A DNA stretch of 63,099 bases. Origin: Actinomycetes bacterium. Its GTDB lineage: Bacteria > Actinomycetota > Actinomycetes > Mycobacteriales > Mycobacteriaceae. The position numbers were made by a program, and so were the translations under genes. Location: contig JAKOYE010000247.1 in assembly GCA_029780675.1 (NCBI GenBank), positions 1 through 63,099 on the forward strand, in the 5' to 3' direction. Numbering within the stretch: the stretch's first letter is position 1; the number at the start of each line of letters is the position of its first letter. The notes below the pieces were generated by a model that was given only the letters and a program-made list of their open reading frames with translations, did no database searches and was not told where the DNA came from. Of the stretch, positions 56,014 to 63,099 are shown in pieces.

Positions 56014-56304
56014 CTAGATGGTTACCGACTTGGGGGACCGTCTTCCATATTTCTCATTGGCCTCTACTGTCCACCGTCTGGCCCCTGTCGGGTCAATCTT
56101 CAGCCATGCTGCGGTTACCAGCCGTTCGAGCTTCTGTCCTGTGGGCATGGCCGGTGGCGGATCACATCTGCATCGGGGGACGCTTTCGTTCTTCCAGGCA
56201 CCTTCACCCGATCTGCTGGCTTCCCAGACACCCGCAGATTTCCGGCACCGGCGACATCGAGTGTGGACTAGTGGGAAGCGAATGGCGTCAAGTCCACTGC
56301 TCAT
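56014..56304 (-). CDS. 96-aa protein with CxxC and CxC pairs, coupled to the integrase
   Basis: ATG 56304 overlaps the integrase stop as ATGA. The N-terminal half carries TRCRRCRKSAGVWEA and SVPRCRCDPPPAMP, possible zinc ligands. The second half is helical and basic (KLERLVTAAWLKIDPTGARR). By position it may serve as a recombination directionality factor or a regulator, but the sequence does not prove this. Confidence 0.6.
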   Translation of the reverse strand: MSSGLDAIRFPLVHTRCRRCRKSAGVWEASRSGEGAWKNESVPRCRCDPPPAMPTGQKLERLVTAAWLKIDPTGARRWTVEANEKYGRRSPKSVTI

Positions 56305-57203
56305 ATCCGGTCACCCCTCTTCAGCCGCTGGACGGCCTCGCGGGCCCGGTGGTCGGCAGCACTGGCCCCGTACCGGTCAAGCATGGCGTCTGATCGCCAT
56401 CCCATCAAGCGCATCAGGTCCCGTTCCTGCCCACCGGCGAGCAGCCAGTCGTGGGCGTGGGTGTGCCGGAACCGATGCGGGTGAACGGCAGCCGGGTCCA
56501 GTCCGGCCTGTGCCGCCCGAACTTTTAACCGTTCCCGAACTCCGTCCGGGGTCAGCCGTCCGCGCTCGCCGAGGAACCAGCCCGGATTGGAAGCGTGTGG
56601 GTGCTTACCCCGAGCGCGGCGGTAGCGGTCCAAGGCGAGTGCGGTCTTGTCGCCGAAATAAACTGTGCGCACTCTGTTGCCCTTGCCGGTGACTTCGGCC
56701 CACTTGTCCGCGATGTGCAGGTCATCGGTGTTGATGCCGGTCAATTCCGAGACCCGCACACCGCTGTCCGCCAGCAGCCTGATGATCGCGTGGTCTCGCA
56801 AGTCAACGAATGTGCGGGACTTGCAGGTTCCCAGGAGCGCCGACAAATCGTCGTCGGTGAAGACCGGCACTGACGGTGCCTCCGGCTTCTCGACCGCGAT
56901 CCCCGCCAGGGGGTCGGCGTCGATGATTCCCTCAGCCCGCAGCCAGTTGACGAATCGACGAAGTCCTCGCCACCGCGTCTGGACAGTCCCATCGGTGAGT
57001 CCCCGGTTGCGCAGGTTGTCGAGCCACCCCCGCACGTTCTCGCGCGTCAGGTTGGATACGTCGGCCGACAGGTTCTGCTCCTCCAGCCACCCGGAGAAGT
57101 AGCGGATGGATTGGCCGTAGAGGACCAGGGTGCGCTCGGCCTTGCGCTCTACCCGCAGGGTCAGGTTGAAGCTGTCCAAGTGGGACTCAAAGGTGTCCGT
57201 CAT
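56301..57203 (-). CDS. int: Tyrosine recombinase/integrase of the element
   Basis: 300 aa, XerC/D-like. N-terminal SAM-like core-binding domain (FNLTLRVERKAERTLVLYGQ), then the catalytic domain with Arg in LLADSGVRVSELTGINTDDL, Lys in EVTGKGNRVRTVYF, HxxR in HPHRFRHTHAHDWLLAGG, and Tyr in MGWRSDAMLDRYG. All catalytic positions are present. It lies 80 bp from the right attachment repeat and reads away from it. Confidence 0.95.
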   Translation of the reverse strand: MTDTFESHLDSFNLTLRVERKAERTLVLYGQSIRYFSGWLEEQNLSADVSNLTRENVRGWLDNLRNRGLTDGTVQTRWRGLRRFVNWLRAEGIIDADPLAGIAVEKPEAPSVPVFTDDDLSALLGTCKSRTFVDLRDHAIIRLLADSGVRVSELTGINTDDLHIADKWAEVTGKGNRVRTVYFGDKTALALDRYRRARGKHPHASNPGWFLGERGRLTPDGVRERLKVRAAQAGLDPAAVHPHRFRHTHAHDWLLAGGQERDLMRLMGWRSDAMLDRYGASAADHRAREAVQRLKRGDRI

Positions 57204-57261
57204 GATGTCGAGGGTATCGGAGTTGCCGGGCGAGTTCTGGCCATGCTCGAACGAAGCTCAT

Positions 57262-58320
57262 TCAGATTTTCCTGTTTTCCCTCTTCAAGTCCCTGTCCCG
57301 GCTCGGCTGCACCCGCTTGGGTTCGCCCGGCATCTTGGGGTAATTCGGCGGGTACGGCAGATCCCCGAGCCCCCGGGCGGCATCCGCGTCAGCCATGTCG
57401 AGCAGGACCTGAATCGACTGGCGCACCGCGTCCATGTCCGACATCGGATCTCCGCGCTCGGCCAGCAGCGCGGGCACGGTCGCCATGGTGTAGTCATCCG
57501 GGGTGGTCGCCGCCGCCAGTTCATCCCAGGTCAGGGGGGTCGACACCGTGGCGATCGGGGTGGGTCGCACCGAGTAGGCGGCGGCGAAGGTGCGGTCGCG
57601 GGCGTTCTGATTGAAGTCCACGAAGATTCGCGCGCCGCGTTCCTCCTTCCACCACGAGGTGGTGACGAGATCCGTTGCGCGGCGGGCCATCTCTCGGGCC
57701 AGGGCGATACCGGCCCGTCGCACCGCGACGAAATCCCAGTCGGTGGCGATGCGGAGGAACACATGAACTCCCCGACCGCCGGAGGTCTTGGGATAGCCGA
57801 TCAGGCCCAGTTCGTCGAGCAGTGGTTTGAGGATGTCGACGGCGACGGTGCGGGCCTCGGCGAAGCCGGTGCCCGGTTGCGGATCCAGGTCGACGCGCAG
57901 TTCGTCGGGATGGTCGGTGTCCGGGCAGCGCACCTGCCAGGGGTGCAGGGTGATCGCGCCCATCTGCGCGGCCCAGATGATCGCCGACGGATGGGTGACC
58001 ATCAGAGCGTCGGCGGTCCGGCCGGAGGGGAAGGCGACCCGGCAGGTCGTGAGGTAGACGGGGTGCTTCTCAGGAACCCGCTTCTGGTAGATCTGCTCGC
58101 CGTCGATCCCATCGGGGAAGCGCTGTAGATGGGTCGGCCGGTCGCGCAGGGCGGTGAGCATCGGACTGGAGTCACGCCCGTTCAGGCAGGCGACCGCGCG
58201 GTAGTAGTCGATGATCGCGCCCTTGGTGCCACCGGCACCGAGTTTGGGGAAGAACGGCTTGTCGCGGTTGGTGATTCGCACCAGAACGCCGTCGACGTCA
58301 ACGTCCTCACCTCCCGACAT
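57262..58320 (-). CDS. LigD-type polymerase domain protein (archaeo-eukaryotic primase family)
   Basis: 352 aa. Stand-alone PolDom of non-homologous end joining or repair. Catalytic acidic pair in LRVDLDPQPGTGFAEARTVA, His in GGRGVHVFLRIA and the third Asp in ARIFVDFNQNARDRT. It matches the Rv3730c-type protein. It follows ligC in an operon: the ligC stop and this ATG share one base (TGATG). The last five residues come from the integrated element. Confidence 0.92.
   Translation of the reverse strand: MSGGEDVDVDGVLVRITNRDKPFFPKLGAGGTKGAIIDYYRAVACLNGRDSSPMLTALRDRPTHLQRFPDGIDGEQIYQKRVPEKHPVYLTTCRVAFPSGRTADALMVTHPSAIIWAAQMGAITLHPWQVRCPDTDHPDELRVDLDPQPGTGFAEARTVAVDILKPLLDELGLIGYPKTSGGRGVHVFLRIATDWDFVAVRRAGIALAREMARRATDLVTTSWWKEERGARIFVDFNQNARDRTFAAAYSVRPTPIATVSTPLTWDELAAATTPDDYTMATVPALLAERGDPMSDMDAVRQSIQVLLDMADADAARGLGDLPYPPNYPKMPGEPKRVQPSRDRDLKRENRKI
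57283..57340. repeat. Right attachment site copy (attR), 58-bp direct repeat
   Basis: Identical to 39289-39346. It lies within the last 26 codons of the polymerase-like gene. The bases left of it (57262-57282) supply the present C-terminus R-E-N-R-K-I, so the element restores the reading frame of its target on insertion. Confidence 0.92.
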
Positions 58321-59360
58321 CAGCGCATCTCGAGGACGTCGACGAGGTCGTAGTTGACCGGGATGTCGAGTTGGTCGAATGTGCAGCCGGCGGGGTCACG
58401 ATCGGGACGCCAGCGTACGAACCGCACCGTGTGCCGGAACCGGCGCCATCCGGTGTTCCCCTCCATCTGGTCGTAGGCGACCTCGGCCACCCTCTCCGGG
58501 CGGATGGGTATCCAGCGCTTGTCCGCCGCGGTGTTCCACCGACTCGGTTCACCGTCCCGGGCCTCACCCTCTCGCAACGGTTCCAGTTCGGCCAGGAGTC
58601 GCATCCGGTCCGCCGCCGTGAAGGATGCCGCGCCACCGACCATGTGCAGTTCTCCGTTCGGATCGAAGAGACCCAACAGGATCGAGCCCAGTCCGGACCC
58701 GCTCTTGTGCATCCGGTACCCGATGGCCACGCACTCCGCGTCCCGGACATGTTTGATCTTGACCATCTCGCGTTTTCCCGGAAGATACTGTCCGGCAGAT
58801 CTTTTGGCGATCACCCCGTCCAGCCCGGCGCCCTCGAACTCAGTCAGCCAGCGATGGGCCTCGGTGGGGTCTGCCGTGGTCCAGGTGAGGTGGCACCACC
58901 GGCCGGAGCCGATGGAGTCGGTCAGCGCCTCCCGGCGGATGGTGAACGGTTCGGCGAGGAGCCTGTGCTGCCCGGCGGCCAGTGCGTCGAAGGCGATGAA
59001 GTGTGCGGGGATCTGCTCGGAGAGCATCCGGATACGACTGTCGGCGGGATGGATGCGCTGGGACAGCGAGTCCCAGTCCAGCCGCACCCGTCCCTCGATC
59101 TCCCGGGGCACGACGACCTCACCATCGAGGACACACCGCGGAGCGGTCTCCGTCTTCAGTGCGTCGATCAGTTCGGGAAAGTAGCGGCCCAGGTCCTTGC
59201 CGTTACGGGATTGCACGTACACGTCGTCGCCGTCCCGGAACACCAGTGCGCGGAAGCCGTCCCACTTGGGTTCGTAGCACCAGACCCCGGCCTCGGCCGG
59301 CACCGTCGCCTGGGCTTTGGCGAGCATCGGTTCCACTGGCGGGGTCACCGGGAGGTCCAC
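58320..59360 (-). CDS. ligC: ATP-dependent DNA ligase LigC
   Basis: 346 aa. The adenylation lysine is in CYEPKWDGFRALVFRDGDDV. Motif III is FIAFDALAAGQ, motif IV GLDGVIAKRSAGQYLPGKRE and motif V MVKIKHVRDAECVAIGYR. A C-terminal OB domain follows. It acts in repair with the PolDom partner. Start GTG 59360 (V-D-L-P-V-T-P-P-V-E-P-M) is preferred; ATG 59399 would overlap the divergent gluQ. Confidence 0.93.
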   Translation of the reverse strand: MDLPVTPPVEPMLAKAQATVPAEAGVWCYEPKWDGFRALVFRDGDDVYVQSRNGKDLGRYFPELIDALKTETAPRCVLDGEVVVPREIEGRVRLDWDSLSQRIHPADSRIRMLSEQIPAHFIAFDALAAGQHRLLAEPFTIRREALTDSIGSGRWCHLTWTTADPTEAHRWLTEFEGAGLDGVIAKRSAGQYLPGKREMVKIKHVRDAECVAIGYRMHKSGSGLGSILLGLFDPNGELHMVGGAASFTAADRMRLLAELEPLREGEARDGEPSRWNTAADKRWIPIRPERVAEVAYDQMEGNTGWRRFRHTVRFVRWRPDRDPAGCTFDQLDIPVNYDLVDVLEMR

Positions 59361-59388
59361 ACCCTCAATGGTCGTACATTCTCCTGCG

Positions 59389-60276
59389 ATGGACACCATC
59401 CCCGCGCCGGGCGCCGGACGGTTCGCACCGAGCCCGTCGGCCGATCTGCATATCGGCAACCTGCGCACCGCCGTACTGGCGTGGCTGTTCGCCAGGTCGA
59501 CCGGTCGCCGATTCCTGATCCGGATCGAGGATCTCGACGACCGCACCCACGCCGATATCGCCGACCGCCAGTTGGCCGACCTGACCGCGATCGGAATCAC
59601 CTGGGACGAGGCACCGCAGTGGCAGTCCACGCACCGCGACAGCTACGACGCGGTGATCGACCGACTCGGTGATCGCGGCCTGCTCTACGAGTGTTACTGC
59701 AGCCGTAAGGAGATACTGAACGCACCGCGCGCTCCGCACGCGCCGGAGGGGGCTTACCCGGGAACCTGCCGCGACCTGAGCGCGGCCCAACGCGCCGCCA
59801 GACGGGACGAACGCCGACTGCCGGCGCTGCGCCTGCGGGCAGCGGTCTCCGAGTACTCGGTGACCGATCTGCTGCACGGCAGCTATTCCGGCGTCGTCGA
59901 CGATTTCGTGTTGCGCCGCGGAGACGGTGTACCCGCTTACAACCTCGCCGTCGTCGTCGACGATGCGGCGTCCGGAATCGACCAGGTGGTCCGCGGCGAC
60001 GACCTGCTCGCCTCCTCGCCTCGACAGGCCTACCTCGCGTCCCTCCTGGGCTACCCCGAACCGGTCTACGCCCACGTGCCGCTCGCGCTGAACGCCGAGG
60101 GCAAACGCCTGGCAAAGCGCGACGGCGCGGTGACCCTCCACGACCTGGGCACGAGCAGAACCCTGTCGTTGATCACAGCCTCCCTCAACCGGCCGGCAGC
60201 GAGTCTGACCGAACTGCTGGACGGCTTCGACCCGGCCGCCCTGCCCCGAACTCCGTGGGTGTACCGGCCCCAGTAG
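59389..60276 (+). CDS. gluQ: Glutamyl-Q tRNA(Asp) synthetase
   Basis: 295 aa, a truncated glutamyl-tRNA synthetase lacking the anticodon domain. HIGH variant HIGN in RFAPSPSADLHIGNLRTAVL, zinc ligands YECYCSRKE with PGTCRDL, and KMSKS-like KRLAKRDGA. It loads glutamate onto queuosine at position 34 of tRNA-Asp. Start ATG 59389; the longer frame upstream is not conserved. Divergent from ligC. Confidence 0.93.
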   Translation: MDTIPAPGAGRFAPSPSADLHIGNLRTAVLAWLFARSTGRRFLIRIEDLDDRTHADIADRQLADLTAIGITWDEAPQWQSTHRDSYDAVIDRLGDRGLLYECYCSRKEILNAPRAPHAPEGAYPGTCRDLSAAQRAARRDERRLPALRLRAAVSEYSVTDLLHGSYSGVVDDFVLRRGDGVPAYNLAVVVDDAASGIDQVVRGDDLLASSPRQAYLASLLGYPEPVYAHVPLALNAEGKRLAKRDGAVTLHDLGTSRTLSLITASLNRPAASLTELLDGFDPAALPRTPWVYRPQ

Positions 60277-60296
60277 GGCCGATTAGGCTTGCGGCA

Positions 60297-61151
60297 ATGC
60301 GATTCTCGTTCAAGACATCACCGCAGAACACCACATGGGCGGACATGCTCGCGGTCTGGAAGGCCGCCGACGAGATCGAGGTGTTCGAATCGGGGTGGAC
60401 CTTCGACCACTTCTACCCGATCTTCTCCGACCCGACCGGCCCGTGTCTGGAGGGGTGGACGACGCTGACGGCGTTGGCTCAGGCCACCACCAGGCTGCGG
60501 CTGGGAACCCTGGTGACGGGTATCCACCACCGGCATCCCGCGGTGCTGGCCAACATGGCGGCCACCCTGGACGTCATCTCGGGCGGCCGGCTCGAACTGG
60601 GGATCGGTGCCGGCTGGAACGAGGAGGAGTCCGGCGCCTACGGCATCGAACTCGGCAGCATCAGGGAGCGTCTGGACAGGCTCGAGGAAGCCTGCCAGGT
60701 TCTGATCGGGCTGCTCAGTCAGGAGACCACCGACTTCCACGGCCGGTACTACCGCCTCACGCAGGCCCGAAACGAACCCAAGGGTCCACAACGGCCGCAC
60801 CCGCCGATCTGCATCGGCGCCAACGGAGAGCGGCGAACCCTGCGGATCACCGCCAAGTACGCCCAGCACTGGAACTTCCCCGGAGGCAGCCCCGCGGAGT
60901 TCGCCCGCAAGCGCGATGTCCTCGCCGCACACTGCGCCGATGTCGGCCGGGACCCGAAGGATATTCGGCTGTCGGGGCATATCAGGCTCGCCGACGGCAA
61001 CTACCGCCGAGTTATCGAGGACGCCATTGCACTGGGCGCCGAAGGTCTGGACCTGGCGATCGTCTACCTGCCACTACCCCACGACCCGCGGGTGGTCGAC
61101 GCACTGGCGGAGAGAATCCGCGACTCCGGGCTGTGGCGGGATGGGACGTAG
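60297..61151 (+). CDS. LLM-class (F420-dependent) oxidoreductase
   Basis: 284 aa luciferase-like TIM barrel. MRFSFKTSPQNTTWADMLAV, then EVFESGWTFDHFYPIFSD, LGTLVTGIHHRHPAVLANMA and LELGIGAGWNEEESGAYGIE are characteristic of the mycobacterial F420-dependent subgroup. Substrate unknown. Follows gluQ after 20 bp and may be cotranscribed. Confidence 0.88.
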   Translation: MRFSFKTSPQNTTWADMLAVWKAADEIEVFESGWTFDHFYPIFSDPTGPCLEGWTTLTALAQATTRLRLGTLVTGIHHRHPAVLANMAATLDVISGGRLELGIGAGWNEEESGAYGIELGSIRERLDRLEEACQVLIGLLSQETTDFHGRYYRLTQARNEPKGPQRPHPPICIGANGERRTLRITAKYAQHWNFPGGSPAEFARKRDVLAAHCADVGRDPKDIRLSGHIRLADGNYRRVIEDAIALGAEGLDLAIVYLPLPHDPRVVDALAERIRDSGLWRDGT

Positions 61152-61366
61152 CGTACCCGCGACCGCAGGCCGCTCCGCACACCGACGACAGCGAGCAGTT
61201 CGACGACCCCGACCAGGACGATCGGCCACAGCAGTCCGGCCACAGCCGCCGTAACCCCCGGCCGGTCCGGTGCGGCGATGTGGGCGTCACGAAACCACCC
61301 GGCTGCGACCAGGGCGACTGCGGCGACGAATATCGCCATGGCGAAGTATCCGCTGATCCAGTGCAT
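61064..61366 (-). CDS. Small two-helix membrane protein (overlaps the LLM gene 3' end)
   Basis: 100 aa from ATG 61366 (MHWISGYFAMAIFVAAVALV, then GVTAAVAGLLWPIVLVGVVE). The two hydrophobic helices lie outside the overlap; the last 29 codons are antisense to the LLM gene and look like shadow. The gene is plausible but unsupported by homology I can name. Confidence 0.5.
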   Translation of the reverse strand: MHWISGYFAMAIFVAAVALVAAGWFRDAHIAAPDRPGVTAAVAGLLWPIVLVGVVELLAVVGVRSGLRSRVRYVPSRHSPESRILSASASTTRGSWGSGR

Positions 61367-61395
61367 CGGTCCCCCGATCAATTCCTGAATTTATA

Positions 61396-61415
61396 TTCCC
61401 GAAACTATGCGGGAA
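61396..61415 (-). terminator. Stem-loop with AT-rich tail
   Basis: TTCCCG (61396-61401) pairs with CGGGAA (61410-61415). On the minus strand it is followed by TATAAATT. It would end leftward transcription from the 50-aa gene. Confidence 0.4.
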
Positions 61416-61493
61416 TGAGACGGGGCGCCAGACACACATACCGAATTCATAGGGGGTGCCGTCCGATCTCCGGATCGTTTCGGCACCGCGCTC

Positions 61494-61646
61494 CTAGAAC
61501 CCGTAGCGCAGGAGTTCGTCCGCGGTGATCAGCCGTTCGCGCCGGGCCGGGAACTCGCGGCTCCGCACCGGGTGGCGCAGCAGCGACCAGGCCATCCGGA
61601 ACGCGCGGGACAGCGGAATCGGGTTCATCATCGGGCTGAGGTACAT
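61494..61646 (-). CDS. 50-aa hypothetical protein
   Basis: MYLSPMMNPIPLSRAFRMAW followed by SLLRHPVRSREFPARRERLI and ending LLRYGF. AGGAG seven bases before ATG 61646 is a good ribosome site. The frame extends to 61709 but without better support. Basic amphipathic helix; function unknown. Confidence 0.55.
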   Translation of the reverse strand: MYLSPMMNPIPLSRAFRMAWSLLRHPVRSREFPARRERLITADELLRYGF

Positions 61647-61797
61647 CGGGTTTCTCCTGTGGTCGACATCGTTGGCAACCGAAAGCTCCGGGGCAACCCG
61701 CCGGGGCAACCCTGAAGGCCCATCGCAGCAATTAGACGACGATCACACCGAACGGCACGGAAGGCGCGCCGATGCAGCTCAGCTGTTACAGATGTGA

Positions 61798-63099
61798 CTA
61801 GCGTTGCGGAGCGGCCGTGGGACTGATGGGTGCCGGCAAAGCCGAATGGCCCATAAGGTAGCGGTCCACACCCGCCGCGGCGGCGCGCCCCTCGGCAATC
61901 GCCCACACGATCAGCGACTGCCCCCGGCCCATGTCGCCGGCGACGAACACGCCGGGCATCGAGGTCTCGAAGTCGGCGTTGCGTGCGACGTTGCCACGCT
62001 CGGTGAGCGCGACACCCAGATCGGTGAGCAGGCCCGGGCGCTCCGGGCCGACGAAGCCCATCGCCAACAGCACCAGGTCGGCGGCCAACTCGAAGTCGCT
62101 GCCCTCGACCTTCTCGAACTTCCCGCCGGTCATCACGACCTCGTGGGCCCGAAGACCCGTGACGCGGCCGTCGCGGCCGATGAAGCGTTCGGTGTTGACC
62201 GAGAACACCCGTTCGCCGCCCTCCTCGTGCGCCGAGGACACCCGGAACATCAGGGGGTAGGTCGGCCAGGGGGTGGAGGGGTCCCGGTCAGCGCCCGGCT
62301 TGGGCATGATCTCGAACTGGTGCACACTGCGGGCACCCTGGCGGAGGGCGGTACCGAGGCAGTCGGCACCGGTGTCGCCGCCGCCGATGATGATGACCCG
62401 CTTGTCCTTGGCCGTGATCGGCGGCTGCCCGTCGGCGTCGAGGACCGGGTCGCCATGCGTGGCCTTGTTGGCCCACGGCAGGTATTCCATCGCCTGGTGG
62501 ATGCCGTCGAACTGCCGTCCCGGGATCGGCAGGTCACGCCAGTCCGTCGCCCCGCCGGCCAGGACGACGGCGTCGAACTCCTCACGCAGTTCGTCCGCGG
62601 AGATGTCCACCCCGACGTTCACCCCGGCACGGAACGTGGTGCCCTCGGCCTCCATCTGCTCGAGACGCCGGTCGATGTGGCGCTTCTCCATCTTGAACTC
62701 CGGGATGCCGTAGCGCAGCAACCCGCCGATCCGGTCGGCGCGCTCGAACACGGTGACCTCGTGGCCCGCCCGGGTGAGTTGCTGGGCGGCGGCCAGTCCG
62801 GCCGGACCGGAGCCGACGACGGCGACGGTCTTACCGGTGACCAGGTGCGGCCGGTTGGGCTGGACCCAGCCCTCGTCCCAGGCGTTGTCGATGATCTCGA
62901 CCTCGACCTGCTTGATGGTCACGGGATCGGCGTTGATGCCCAACACACAGGACGCCTCACACGGTGCCGGGCAGAGCCGGCCGGTGAACTCCGGGAAGTT
63001 GTTCGTGGCGTGCAGTCGTTCGATCGCGTCCCGCCACCGGTCCCGGTAGACCAGGTCGTTCCACTCGGGGATCAGGTTGCCCAGCGGACAGCCGTTGTG
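61798..63099 (-). CDS. gltD: Glutamate synthase small subunit (partial, 5' end outside window)
   Basis: The frame is open to the right edge ([18 protein letters not shown] is the first readable part), so about 55 N-terminal residues are missing. Visible are the Fe-S cysteines ([18 protein letters not shown]), the FAD motif [20 protein letters not shown], the NADPH motif [20 protein letters not shown] and the C-terminal [20 protein letters not shown]. It transfers electrons from NADPH to GltB for ammonia assimilation. gltB is expected just outside the window. Confidence 0.96.
   Translation of the reverse strand, partial: HNGCPLGNLIPEWNDLVYRDRWRDAIERLHATNNFPEFTGRLCPAPCEASCVLGINADPVTIKQVEVEIIDNAWDEGWVQPNRPHLVTGKTVAVVGSGPAGLAAAQQLTRAGHEVTVFERADRIGGLLRYGIPEFKMEKRHIDRRLEQMEAEGTTFRAGVNVGVDISADELREEFDAVVLAGGATDWRDLPIPGRQFDGIHQAMEYLPWANKATHGDPVLDADGQPPITAKDKRVIIIGGGDTGADCLGTALRQGARSVHQFEIMPKPGADRDPSTPWPTYPLMFRVSSAHEEGGERVFSVNTERFIGRDGRVTGLRAHEVVMTGGKFEKVEGSDFELAADLVLLAMGFVGPERPGLLTDLGVALTERGNVARNADFETSMPGVFVAGDMGRGQSLIVWAIAEGRAAAAGVDRYLMGHSALPAPISPTAAPQR

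Larger units (their letters stand above)
39289..57340. mobile_element. Integrative genomic element, about 18 kb
   Basis: It is bounded by the 58-bp perfect direct repeats and carries a tyrosine integrase 80 bp inside the right repeat and oriented inward, the usual attP-int arrangement. It contains two serine recombinases, CRISPR-like repeats, restriction and methylase genes, a KfrA-like gene and a polymerase-like replication candidate. I see no relaxase, FtsK/TraG or type IV secretion gene and no phage structural gene. It is therefore probably a mobilisable island or satellite-like element rather than a self-transmissible one. Parts of 39.35-42.3 kb and 53.1-53.3 kb are visibly lower in GC than the flanks. 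Confidence 0.88.

Overview
The window is high-GC actinobacterial DNA from a Mycobacterium/Mycolicibacterium-like chromosome. The evidence is an mce transporter operon, lucA, a MurT/GatD pair, glpK, asd-ask, leuA, recR-ybaB, dnaX, a serine tRNA beside the SRP RNA, and several mycobacterial-type secreted proteins. From roughly 9 kb to 34 kb the order follows, as I recall it, the M. tuberculosis Rv3696c-Rv3723 block. I could not run any search, so family names rest on motifs and recall.

Layout. (1) 1-7.7 kb, minus strand: yrbEA-yrbEB-mceA-B-C-D-E, a lipid/sterol import system, with the last lipoprotein gene cut by the window edge. (2) 7.85-39.2 kb, core housekeeping: a carotenoid-cleavage oxygenase, glycerol kinase, a frameshifted glutamate-cysteine ligase-like gene, aspartate-pathway genes, leuA, a DnaQ-BRCT exonuclease, peptidoglycan amidation, recR-ybaB, a peptidoglycan amidase, dnaX, an aminotransferase, ffs, tRNA-Ser, lucA, two large secreted proteins (a hydrolase and a PecA-like aspartic protease without a PE domain) and an Hsp20 gene under a perfect CIRCE operator. 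(3) 39.29-57.34 kb: an integrative element of about 18 kb bounded by a 58-bp perfect direct repeat (39289-39346 and 57283-57340). The repeat is the 3' end of the LigD-polymerase-like gene, and a tyrosine integrase lies just inside the right copy. (4) 57.3-63.1 kb, core again: PolD-like primase/polymerase with ligC, gluQ, an F420-type LLM oxidoreductase, small proteins and gltD, cut by the right edge.

The element is modular. Its right end is a leftward replication/integration module: the integrase with an ATGA-overlapping 96-aa protein, then four genes linked by GTGA overlaps and ending in a PolA-palm-like polymerase. Its centre holds defence genes: an Mrr-type endonuclease divergent from a KfrA-like protein across a palindromic operator, and a three-gene operon of a methylase-like subunit, an NPPY methylase and a GIY-YIG-like/helicase fusion. 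Further left, two convergent small serine recombinases flank a YegP-family operon and a six-repeat, type I-E-like CRISPR array. Four of the five spacers in that array are themselves long palindromes. A second, decayed pair of the same repeats lies 8.5 kb away. No cas gene is present.

The strongest candidates for something undescribed are the hairpin-spacer array, the GTGA-coupled polymerase module and the split-methylase/GIY-YIG helicase operon.
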